64,000 nucleotides of DNA from Terriglobia bacterium (GTDB lineage: Bacteria > Acidobacteriota > Terriglobia > UBA7540), in contig JAIQGH010000002.1 of NCBI GenBank assembly GCA_020072655.1, positions 1 through 64,000 on the forward strand, written 5' to 3'. A model generated the notes under the pieces. That model was not told the DNA's origin and did not search any database. It saw only the letters and a list, made by a program, of their open reading frames with translations. The position numbers and the translations under genes are program-made. Shown here piece by piece: positions 1 through 8,745 of this stretch (position 1 is its first letter; every line of letters begins with the position of its first letter).

Positions 1-82
1 CGAGCGGGTGGAACGGATGACCGCCTGCAGGCCCTCCCGCTCTCGCGGCTGCAGGCGCAAAGGTTCTGTCGAAGTGAACATG
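1..82 (-). CDS. N-terminus of a gene running off the left edge, possibly an IS630-type transposase
   Basis: An open frame on the minus strand starts with ATG at 82 and stays open to base 1, giving 27 residues beginning MFTSTEPLRLQPREREGL. The pattern of a short polar start followed by L-x-x-x-E-R-x-x-L-x-x-hydrophobic-R-S resembles the helix-turn-helix start of IS630-family transposases. This is recognition by eye over very few residues. The gene lies just downstream of ppdK on the same strand and has an inverted repeat in its upstream region, which would suit an insertion-sequence end. It could equally be the start of an unrelated DNA-binding protein. Confidence 0.35.
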
Positions 83-107
83 AGCCCTTATACCATACAT
101 CGGTCCA

Positions 108-129
108 TGTTACACTTATTTATGTAACA
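108..129. repeat. 7-bp inverted repeat TGTTACA / TGTAACA
   Basis: TGTTACA (108-114) and TGTAACA (123-129) form a perfect inverted repeat with an 8-base AT-rich spacer. It lies between the ppdK stop and the partial gene at 1-82. It could be an insertion-sequence terminal repeat, an operator for the partial gene, or a weak terminator of ppdK; the sequence does not decide between these. Confidence 0.5.
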
Positions 130-147
130 GAACACTAGTCACGGCTC

Positions 148-2853
148 TTACGCCGTGGTGTACACCTTGGCGGCGGCCTTCTTCACCGCTGCCTGTGCCG
201 CCGCCAAGCGCGCGATCGGCACGCGGTAAGGCGAGCAGCTTACGTAGTTCAACCCGGCCTCGGCGCAAACCTCGATCGAGGACGGGTCGCCGCCGTGCTC
301 GCCGCAGATACCCACCTTGAGGTTCGAGCGCGTTCCCCTGCCCTCGGAGGTGCCAATCTTCAGCAGCCGTCCCACGCGCTTCGGGTCGAGCTGCGCAAAG
401 GGGTCGGCAGGCCAGATCTTCTGTTTGGTGTAAGCATTGATAATCTTCCCGCAGTCGTCGCGCGACAAGCCAAAGGTGGTTTGCGTCAGGTCGTTGGTCC
501 CGAAACTGAAGAACTCAGCTTCCTGGGCAATCTCGCCTGCCGAAAGCGCCGCCGCCGGCAACTCGATCATCGTGCCCACCAGGTACTCCACTTCCACACC
601 CTTCCTCTTGAAGACTTCCTTAGCGACCCGATTGACGATCTCTTTCTGCAGCGCCAGCTCCCTCACGTCGCCAACCAGCGGAATCATCACCTCCGGCTTG
701 GCCTCGATGCCCTGCTTCTTGCAGTCGCAGGCGGCCTCGAAAATCCCCCGCGCTTGCATCTCGGAAATCTCCGGATACATGATCCCTAGCCGGCAGCCGC
801 GCAATCCGAGCATGGGATTGAATTCATGTAATCCTTCAACTACCGCCAGCACCTTCCTGAGATGATTGAGCTTAGCTCCCTTCTTGCCCTTCACTTCAAG
901 GGTGGCAATCTCCACCATCAGCTCTTCCCGCTTGGGCAGAAACTCGTGCAACGGCGGGTCGAGCGTGCGGATGGTGACCGGAAGGCCGTCCATCGCCTTG
1001 AAGAGCCCGAAGAAATCCTTGCGCTGCATGGGCAGGAGCTTGGCCAGCGCGGCGCGCCGCTCCTTCTCGTACTTCGCCGCTTCCTTCGGGTCCTGAGTGT
1101 CCTTGCACGCCATGATCATGCGCTGCATGTGCGGTAGCCGGTCCTGGGCGAAGAACATGTGCTCGGTCCGGCAAAGCCCGATTCCCTCCGCCCCGAAATT
1201 CCGCGCCACCGTGGCGTCGCGCGGGATATCGGCGTTGGCCCGGACACCCAGGGTGCGGAACTCATCCGCCCACTTCATGAAGTCGGCGAACACGCCCGAG
1301 TGCGGATCGGGCTCCACCAGCCCGGCTTTTCCCAGGATGACGCGGCCCGTCGAGCCGTCGAGACTCAGCCAGTCGCCTTCCTTGACGACGTGTGGGCCGA
1401 TGCGAATCTGCTTCTTCTTCTCATCCACGTCGGCGTCCCCACAGCCCGCAACGCAGGGTTTGCCCATGCCGCGGGTCACGACCGCGGCGTGCGACGTCAT
1501 GCCGCCCCGCGAAGTGAGGATGCCCACGGCCACCTCCATGCCGTGAATGTCATCGGGCACGGTCTCCGCCCGCGCCAGGATAACGGGATGCTTTTTGCCT
1601 TCTACAACCGCTTCGTCCGCCGTGAACACCACGCGTCCGACCGCCGCACCGGGCGAAGCCGGAAGCCCTTTGGCCACCACCTTGAGCGGCTTCGATTCAT
1701 CGAGCACCGGGTGCAGCAACTGATTCAATTGTTCCGGCTCAACGCGCAGTAACGCCTCCTGGGGCGTGAGCAGGCCTTCGTTCGCCATCTCCACGGCGAT
1801 GCGCACGGCGGCTGGGCCCGTCCGCTTGCCATTGCGCGTCTGCAGCATGTAGAGCTTGCCTTCCTGGATGGTGAACTCGAAGTCTTGGACGTCCTTGTAA
1901 TGTTTCTCGAGGCGGGTGGTGATCTCGCGAAGTTGGTGGTAAACGTCGGGCATGATCTTATCGAGTTCTCGGATGGGGACCGGCGTGCGCACTCCGGCCA
2001 CCACGTCCTCGCCTTGCGCGTTCATCAGAAACTCGCCATAGAACTCCTTGGCGCCTGTCGCCGGGTCGCGCGTAAAGCCCACGCCGGTTCCGGAGGTCTC
2101 GCCCATGTTGCCGAAGACCATGGTCTGGACGTTGACGGCGGTTCCCAGATCGTCGGAGATCTTGTTCAGCCGCCGATAGGTCTGCGCCCGAGGGTTGTAC
2201 CAGGAGCGGAACACGGCCTCGATGGCCATTTCAAGTTGTATTTTGGGTTCCTGCGGGAAGTCCTTGCCCGTCTCCTTCTTAACCACCTTCTTGTAATCCG
2301 CAATCACCTGCTTCAGGTCTTCCGCGGTCAGCTCGGTGTCGAGCTTGGCGCCCTTCTTCTTTTTCTGGCCGTCGAAGACGTGCTCGAACTTCGCCTTGGG
2401 GATTTCCATTACGACGTTGCCGAACATCTGGATAAAACGCCGGTAGCTGTCGTAGGCGAAGCGCGGGTTCTGAGTCTTGCGGGCGATGGCCTCCGCCACC
2501 CGGTCATTCATCCCGAGGTTAAGGATGGTATCCATCATGCCGGGCATGGAGAACTTGGCGCCTGAGCGCACCGACACTAGTAGCGTTTTCTCGGCATCGC
2601 CCAGCTTCTGCCCGAGCAGCGCCTCGAGTTTTTCCAGCGCCTGGAAGGCCTCAGCGTTAATGTTCTCCGGCGTCTTGTTGCCGTTCTGGAAGTAGAGCCG
2701 GCACCCTGAGGTGGCAATGGTGAAGCCTGGCGGGACGGGAAGGCCGGCATTGGTCATCTCGGCGAGCCCGGCACCTTTGCCGCCCAGGACATCTTTCATC
2801 TCACCGTGGCCGTCGGCTTTTCCGCCACCGAAGAAATAGACGTACTTTTCCAT
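148..2853 (-). CDS. ppdK: pyruvate, phosphate dikinase
   Basis: Interconverts pyruvate + ATP + Pi with PEP + AMP + PPi in the cytoplasm, linking glycolysis and gluconeogenesis. The 901-residue length is normal for the family. The N-terminal ATP/pyruvate-binding domain starts with a GGKGAGLAEM segment. The central phosphohistidine domain carries GGMTSHAAVV with the swivelling His at residue 455. The C-terminal PEP-binding barrel has GICGEHGGD with the conserved Cys at residue 850. The start is ATG at 2853, preceded by AAAGGAGC as a good ribosome-binding site. It is the last gene of the glyQ-glyS-ppdK run on this strand, separated from glyS by about 200 bases holding a repeat hairpin, so it may have its own promoter. 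Identification is secure. Confidence 0.97.
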   Translation of the reverse strand: MEKYVYFFGGGKADGHGEMKDVLGGKGAGLAEMTNAGLPVPPGFTIATSGCRLYFQNGNKTPENINAEAFQALEKLEALLGQKLGDAEKTLLVSVRSGAKFSMPGMMDTILNLGMNDRVAEAIARKTQNPRFAYDSYRRFIQMFGNVVMEIPKAKFEHVFDGQKKKKGAKLDTELTAEDLKQVIADYKKVVKKETGKDFPQEPKIQLEMAIEAVFRSWYNPRAQTYRRLNKISDDLGTAVNVQTMVFGNMGETSGTGVGFTRDPATGAKEFYGEFLMNAQGEDVVAGVRTPVPIRELDKIMPDVYHQLREITTRLEKHYKDVQDFEFTIQEGKLYMLQTRNGKRTGPAAVRIAVEMANEGLLTPQEALLRVEPEQLNQLLHPVLDESKPLKVVAKGLPASPGAAVGRVVFTADEAVVEGKKHPVILARAETVPDDIHGMEVAVGILTSRGGMTSHAAVVTRGMGKPCVAGCGDADVDEKKKQIRIGPHVVKEGDWLSLDGSTGRVILGKAGLVEPDPHSGVFADFMKWADEFRTLGVRANADIPRDATVARNFGAEGIGLCRTEHMFFAQDRLPHMQRMIMACKDTQDPKEAAKYEKERRAALAKLLPMQRKDFFGLFKAMDGLPVTIRTLDPPLHEFLPKREELMVEIATLEVKGKKGAKLNHLRKVLAVVEGLHEFNPMLGLRGCRLGIMYPEISEMQARGIFEAACDCKKQGIEAKPEVMIPLVGDVRELALQKEIVNRVAKEVFKRKGVEVEYLVGTMIELPAAALSAGEIAQEAEFFSFGTNDLTQTTFGLSRDDCGKIINAYTKQKIWPADPFAQLDPKRVGRLLKIGTSEGRGTRSNLKVGICGEHGGDPSSIEVCAEAGLNYVSCSPYRVPIARLAAAQAAVKKAAAKVYTTA

Positions 2854-2878
2854 AAATGCTCCTTTGTGAATGAGGAAT

Positions 2879-3048
2879 TCAGAAGCCAGAAGTCAGAATC
2901 CAGAATACCGACACGCCAAACGGAGTCTCGGCTGGTTCGGCGCGAAGTTGCTCCCGCTTCGTGCGGCCACCGCATGCCCCAAGCGTCCGCATGGGCGGGG
3001 CGTGTTCACCTTTATTCTGAATTCTGACTTCTGGATTCCGAATTCTGT
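2879..3048. repeat. heptad-repeat hairpin element between glyS and ppdK
   Basis: The left arm (2879-2906) is four tandem copies of the heptamer YCAGAAK. The right arm (3014-3048) is five copies of its reverse complement, such as ATTCTGA and CTTCTGG. About 107 bases lie between them, so the RNA or DNA could fold into a long imperfect stem. A second tandem heptad, ACTCGTT, follows at about 3054-3070 and contains the glyS stop codon. A second element of the same design lies at 11369-11477. This is directly visible; a role as transcript boundary or interspersed repeat is inference. Confidence 0.85.
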
Positions 3049-3058
3049 TTCTCACTCG

Positions 3059-5238
3059 TTACTCGTTACTCCCCGGGGATGTCGACGCGTCGACATGGCC
3101 GGGGATGGTAGCGATCTCGGCGAAAAGCGCGATGCCGGAAAACAGCCCATCCAGCTTCCCCAGCAAGCGCAGCCGGTTCTGCCGAACCGCACGGTCCTCG
3201 GCCATCACCAGCACCTTGTCGAAGAACTTGTCCACCGCCGGCCGCAGGCTGGCGATTGTTTCTAGAGCCTTCCGATACTCCCCGGCGCTATTCAATTGGC
3301 CAACCTGATTGGCGGCCCGCTCGTAGGCGTCCGCGAGCTTGCGCTCCGGCCCGGCATCGAGCAACCCTCGATCCACTTCCCCCGGCGCCCAATCGCTGGC
3401 GGTCGCCGACTTGGCGAGAATGTTCTTGATGCGCTTGGCGGCAGCGCACAAGGCCTCAAAATTATCGCTGCCACGCAACTTCTCGAGCGCCTCCGCCCGG
3501 CGGACGGCGTCCAGCGGAATGTCCCAGCCGGCAGCCAACACGGCGCGTACAGTGTCGTACCGCGCCTTCTGCGCCGACTCCAGATAGAACCGCAGGCGCT
3601 CTTCCAGGAAGCTCACAACCGCGCCGAAAACCTCATGCAAGGGCTTCTTCCAGTCAAGGCGCAAGCTGTTGAGCGCCGACTGCACCAACGGCTTGATAGA
3701 GATCTGGATGGAATGTTCAACCAATACTTTAACTATTCCATTCCCCTGGCGGCGAAGGGCAAAGGGGTCACTCGAACCCGTCGGCTCCTGCCCCGCCGCA
3801 AAACCCCCTGCCACGCTGTCCAGTTTGTCGGCGAGCGAGGCCACCGCGCCGACAAGGCTGCGCGGCGAGCGGTCCTCCAGTCCCTCCGGCCTGTAATGAT
3901 CGTAAATCGCCTCCGCAACCTCGCTTGCCTCCCCCTGCGCGGCGGCATAAAGCCCGCCCACGATTCCCTGCAGTTCCGTGAACTCCTGCACCATCTGCGT
4001 GGTCAAGTCACATTTGGCGAGGTCCACGGCGCGCAACGCGTGGCCGGTATCGGCGGGCGTCAGCCTGCCCTGCCCTTCGAGCGCCGCGCAGATCTCGCGG
4101 GCCAGGGCCCGCGTTCGCTCCACCTTGTCCGCGTAACTGCCCAGCTCGGCCTGAAAGGTTACGCGCGCGAGACGCTCGGCGCGCTCCGCAAGGGGCACCT
4201 TTTGGTCGGAGTCCCAGAAGAATTCTGCGTCCGCGAATCGCGCCGCCAGCACGCGCTCGTGCCCCTGGCGGATCAACCCGCGGGTGTCGCGGTCCAGGTT
4301 GAGGAGGGCGACAAAACGGGGTTGGAGCGAGCCGGCGCGATCCTCGACCGCAAAGTACTTCTGATGGTCGCGCATCACGGTAATCAGGATCTCGCGTGGG
4401 AGGCGTAGGAAGCGCTTGTCGAAGCCGCCACAGATGGCAGTCGGCCACTCGGTGGAATTCACGATCCATCGCTCAAGCCAAGGGTCTTCAACAAGCTTCA
4501 GGCCGCCTTCAAGTAAAACATTAGATTTCTGGCGAACCGTGGCCAAGCGGCGCTGGGGATCAAACTCCACGCGCGCTTGGCGCAACTTCCCCTGATATTC
4601 CTTGAAGCTTCGGACGCGCTGAGGCCGCTGGCCATAAGCCCGATGGCCATAAGTCACGTCAGACGACTTGACGCTGGCTAGCGCGAACGGAACCACTCGC
4701 GCCTTGGGACCTTCCCCCAGGACCGCCACGATCCAGCGAATCGGGCGGACGAACCGGGGCCCGGCCTTGGCCACCCAGTACATGCTCTTCGGGAAGCTGA
4801 GGCCGGTCACCACGCTGGGGACGATTTGCGCGAGCAGGTCAATCGCCTGCCGCCCTCGTTGCGTCTTGCGCACAGCCAGGTATTCACCCTTGGGGGTGGT
4901 CACGCGCACGAGTGCCCGGACCGGCACGTTACCCTTGGCCGCAAAGCTCTCCGCGGCGCGCGTGGGATTCCCCGCGTCGTCGAAGGCGACCCTGACTGGC
5001 GGCCCCACGGTTTCTTTCACTTGGTCCGCCTGGCGTTCAAGGACGCTCGGGACCCAAACCGTCAGCCGCCGCGGCGTCGAATACCACTTCCCCGCTCTGC
5101 CCTGCGGGGGAAGCAGGTGAGCCTCTTCCAGAGCCGCAAGAAGGGCCTTACCCAAATCGTCGCGCGCGCCGTCCAGGAAGCGAGCGGGGATCTCCTCGCA
5201 CCCGATTTCCACCAGAAGCGGCAGCGCTTGCGGCTCTT

Positions 5239-5242
<4 letters not shown>
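3059..5242 (-). CDS. glyS: glycine--tRNA ligase beta subunit
   Basis: Beta subunit of the alpha2-beta2 bacterial glycyl-tRNA synthetase, needed for tRNA-Gly recognition and charging. The protein (727 residues) opens with [15 protein letters not shown], the hallmark start of GlyS, and keeps the long tRNA-binding body with an HD-like central segment and a C-terminal helical anticodon-binding region. The start chosen is GTG at 5242: its GTGA overlaps the glyQ stop by 4 bases, whereas the open frame extends 50 residues further upstream into non-homologous sequence. The last residues (about [12 protein letters not shown]) are encoded by a palindrome and a tandem heptad rather than by typical glyS sequence, so the C-terminus appears to have been rewritten by repeat insertion. 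Confidence 0.95.
3071..3104. repeat. 34-base palindrome at the 3' end of glyS (REP-like)
   Basis: The core ATGTCGACGCGTCGACAT (3079-3096) is a perfect 18-base palindrome. It is flanked by CCCCGG on the left and CCGGGG on the right across a 2-base mismatch on each side. It lies inside the last codons of glyS. A near copy of the core (TGTCGACGCGCCGACA) occurs at 6971-6986 upstream of recO. Recurrence plus palindromy suggests a small interspersed REP-like element that can also fold in the glyS mRNA. Confidence 0.8.
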
Positions 5243-6114
<872 letters not shown>

Positions 6115-6129
6115 CACCAAGAACCGTAA

Positions 6130-6215
6130 GTTGTTCGTTGTTGGTGGTTCGTTGACTACGCGGGGGAGACTCCCACCGAATCAACACCACGAACTCCCGA
6201 CTACCCACAACTGAC
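6130..6215. repeat. GTTG/CAAC-rich inverted repeat between recO and glyQ
   Basis: The left arm (about 6129-6156) is a run of GTTGTTCG / GTTGGTGGTTC units. The right arm (about 6181-6215) reads as an imperfect reverse complement (TCAACACCACGAACT...CCACAACTGACA). The two arms could pair across a 25-base GC-rich loop. The architecture (short-unit array, loop, inverted array) matches the two heptad elements in this window, but with different units. Confidence 0.7.
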
Positions 6216-6220
6216 AAATC

Positions 6221-6964
6221 CTAGACTTCATCGAGGAGCGGCCGGGTCACGAGCTTCCTTTCGAGGTGCGCTTCGATTAGCTCCTCGAAGAAGTGCCGCA
6301 CCTCCCGCAGATCCCCCGCCGACTCTTCTTCCCCGGTCCAGTGGCTGAGAGTCGCCTGGCAGCGCTCGACAACGCGCGCCAGCCGTTCACGTGCCGTGAA
6401 GAGCATGGCCTGCGGGGGCCGACAATCTTCGCAAAGAAGCCCCTCGAAACCTGCCGCGTAATATACCGGAGCATCCGCGAGCCCCCGGCCACAGCTCGTG
6501 CAATGCCCAAAATCTGGCAGGAACCCGCCCAGGCGGAGCAGCCAGTAATCGAAATAAACCAGCGGCCGGTTGGTCTCGCCCGACTGCTTCATGGTGCGCA
6601 GGACGGCGAGTACCAGCCGGAAGGCGCGGTCGTTCACCTCGCGCTCGGGCAGGAACCGGTCGGCCACCTCCGCCACGAACTGCGCGGCGACCTGCAGCCG
6701 GTAATCCTTCTGCATGTCGAAGAAGGACTCGAGCAGTTCGGCGGAGTTGATGCGCAGCAGGTCGCGATTCTCTCGCTCAAAAATCCACAGCCGGATATAG
6801 CTCAGCGGCTCCAGCATTCCGCCGTAGCGGCTCTTAGGCCGCTGCGCCCCCGCCGCCACAGCCCTCAGCCGTCCCAATTGCCGCGTAAAAAGCGACGCGA
6901 TCTTGTCAGCTTCTCCGAGGCGGTAGGTCCGCAGGACGAGCGCTTCTGTTTCCCGCAGGGGCAT
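6221..6964 (-). CDS. recO: DNA repair protein RecO
   Basis: Recombination mediator that works with RecF/RecR to load RecA on SSB-coated gaps and anneals strands. The 247-residue product starts MPLRETEALVLRTYRLGEAD, the usual OB-fold beginning of RecO, followed by KIASLFTRQLGRLRAVAAGAQ. The C-terminal helical domain holds a zinc-binding motif CTSCGR ... CEDC. The length is normal. The start is ATG at 6964. It is the first gene of the recO-glyQ-glyS-ppdK run; the 100 bases to glyQ are mostly a repeat hairpin, so co-transcription through it is uncertain. Confidence 0.95.
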   Translation of the reverse strand: MPLRETEALVLRTYRLGEADKIASLFTRQLGRLRAVAAGAQRPKSRYGGMLEPLSYIRLWIFERENRDLLRINSAELLESFFDMQKDYRLQVAAQFVAEVADRFLPEREVNDRAFRLVLAVLRTMKQSGETNRPLVYFDYWLLRLGGFLPDFGHCTSCGRGLADAPVYYAAGFEGLLCEDCRPPQAMLFTARERLARVVERCQATLSHWTGEEESAGDLREVRHFFEELIEAHLERKLVTRPLLDEV

Positions 6965-7435
6965 GCCCGATGTCGACGCGCCGACAAGTCAAAAACGTTA
7001 ACACAATGATGGCAAAGCGTGAAGTGAAAAGTAGCCCGCCATGATGCACGTCCGCAGCCCGGGACTTCACCGAGGAGGAATGCGCAGAGGCGGGGTCTGC
7101 TCCGCCCGGATTCAGTTCATCGGAGCGCTCGAAGAAGAGGCCCTCCACCGGTGTGCGGTTTCCGAACAAACGCTCGCGTCGGTGCCCGCCGACGCTGTTG
7201 GAAAATCGCAGGGTTTTGTGGAAAACAGGTTATGTTAACAAGCGGTCAACCGGTGGAAAATTATCAGACGCGGCTGTGGAAAGCCCAGCCTTCACTCCGC
7301 ATATCCGCGCCGCCGGGTTCGAAGTGTGTCCCGAGCAGCCCTCAGCTCAGGGTTGAGGACGAGAACGACAAACTAGTTGCAGGCTGAAAGGGGGCGAGTT
7401 AAATTGCCTTTCCGCTTGGGCTGAGGAGTCGGACA
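6965..7435. other. 471-base divergent intergenic region with DnaA-box-like motifs
   Basis: No convincing gene was seen between recO and the PfkB kinase. It contains a second copy of the REP-like palindrome core (6971-6986). It also has a short AT-rich stretch with TGTGGAAAA (7217-7225), which matches the reverse complement of the relaxed DnaA-box consensus TTWTNCACA. Two one-mismatch versions follow at 7252-7260 (GGTGGAAAA) and 7275-7283 (TGTGGAAAG). Both flanking genes point away, so promoters for each are expected here; none is clear enough to place. Confidence 0.5.
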
Positions 7436-8446
7436 TTGCCGCACCAACCCGTTGATGTCGTCGGACTCGGACTGAATGCCACAGACACCGTTCTTACGGT
7501 TCGGAAGTTCCCTTCGCTGGGCGGGAAGGAGCGCATTGTTTCGGTCAGCCAACACGCAGGCGGGCAGACGGCGACGGCTGTCGTGACCTGTCGCCGGCTC
7601 GGTCTGCGGGCTCGCTACATTGGCAAGGTCGGCGACGATGAAGGGGGGGAAATCCAGCTCGCCAGCCTCAAGCGGGAGGGGCTGGACACGCGCTATGTGC
7701 GGGTGGCGCGTGGGACGCCCAATCAGATTGGCCACATCATTGTCGACCAGAGCACCGGCGAGCGAACGGTCTTCTGGGGCCGGGACCCCCACCTCGCTTT
7801 GCGCCCCTCGGAGGTTCCACGGGAAGCGATCTGCTCAGCACGGCTCCTCCACATCGACGGCTGCGATGTCGAGGTGGCATTGCAGGCGGCGCGCTGGGCG
7901 CGGGACGCGGGGATCCCCGTAACTGCCGACCTGGACACGCCCTATAAGAAAATCGAGCGGCTCTTCCCTTACATTGATTTCTTGATCGCCTCGGCCAGCT
8001 TTCTCCCCGCCGTGACGGGCCAGGATGATCCCTTCCGGGCCTTGGAATGCATGGCGGTCGAGTACGGTGTGCACGCCCCGGGCATGACCCTGGGCCGCGA
8101 CGGCGCGCTGGTCTATGCGCAGGGGCAGTTCTACTACTCCCCCGGATTCGTGGTTGAGACCGTGGACACCACAGGCGCGGGAGACGTATTCCATGGAGCC
8201 TTCATTCACGGCCTGCTGGCCGGGTGGGAGATGGATCGGATCCTCGACTTCTCAAACGCCATGGCTGGGCTGAATTGCACGGCGCTGGGCGTGCGGGGTG
8301 GCATCGCCACGCGCGCCGAGGCAGAGCGGCTGATGAAAACCGGCAAACGGCACGTCGAGCGCGCCTACGCGACAGCCGCTCGCGCCAGATCGCGCCAGAA
8401 GAGACTAGGGCGGTTCCCTGCCCTGTCGGGAGGCAAGGCCACGTGA
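7436..8446 (+). CDS. PfkB-family carbohydrate kinase
   Basis: Ribokinase-like (PfkB) sugar or nucleoside kinase, cytoplasmic. The 336-residue protein has the N-terminal PfkB strand (VDVVGLGLNATDTV), the substrate-loop glycine motif HAGGQTATAV, and the C-terminal signature VDTTGAGDVFHGAF with the catalytic Asp at residue 250. The start is TTG at 7436, placed by a GAGGAG ribosome-binding site about 8 bases upstream and by the family start. The substrate cannot be read from sequence. It stands alone, divergent from recO, and 299 bases precede the next gene. Other PfkB activities (ribokinase, fructokinase, sulfofructose kinase-like) are possible. Confidence 0.9.
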   Translation: MPHQPVDVVGLGLNATDTVLTVRKFPSLGGKERIVSVSQHAGGQTATAVVTCRRLGLRARYIGKVGDDEGGEIQLASLKREGLDTRYVRVARGTPNQIGHIIVDQSTGERTVFWGRDPHLALRPSEVPREAICSARLLHIDGCDVEVALQAARWARDAGIPVTADLDTPYKKIERLFPYIDFLIASASFLPAVTGQDDPFRALECMAVEYGVHAPGMTLGRDGALVYAQGQFYYSPGFVVETVDTTGAGDVFHGAFIHGLLAGWEMDRILDFSNAMAGLNCTALGVRGGIATRAEAERLMKTGKRHVERAYATAARARSRQKRLGRFPALSGGKAT

Positions 8447-8535
8447 CGTCGTCCGTTTGCCCCTTGACCAGCCGCGGCAGCGAAGCGTTTCTTTCCGTCG
8501 CGGGAGAAACTTGACGATCTGGCAAGAAATGTAAG

Positions 8536-8569
8536 CTCCATATGTAACGTAGGTGTGGAGTCTACATAT
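8536..8569. repeat. nested inverted repeats upstream of the DUF2207 gene
   Basis: CTCCA (8536-8540) pairs with TGGAG (8556-8560), and ATATGTA (8540-8546) pairs with TACATAT (8563-8569). The two stems interleave, so they are mutually exclusive folds. They lie in the 299-base gap 8447-8745, which otherwise holds no gene. This could be an operator or a switchable leader; function is not known. Confidence 0.4.
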
Positions 8570-8745
8570 CTTGACCTCGGCCAGTCAGACCTGGCACGGC
8601 TCGTCACGGCCCGGCGGGCCCCCGCCCCCTCGCCGTCGCGGCCAGGCGCGCGAAGCGACCGGGGCCTCTTGACGCTCGGCTTATTCTTAGGTGAAGTCTC
8701 GGGAGGATTTCGACTTCCCTCCACTCCAGCCACCGCGAGGGGATC

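Noticed and set aside
295-2565. Long plus-strand open frames opposite ppdK (and similar frames opposite glyS, pyrG, ileS, GH31 and other genes)
   Set aside because: They are antisense frames of strong genes in high-GC DNA and have no recognisable protein features of their own.
8669-8687. Promoter upstream of the DUF2207 gene (TTGACG and TATTCT)
   Set aside because: The two hexamers are only 7 bases apart, too close for a sigma70 promoter.
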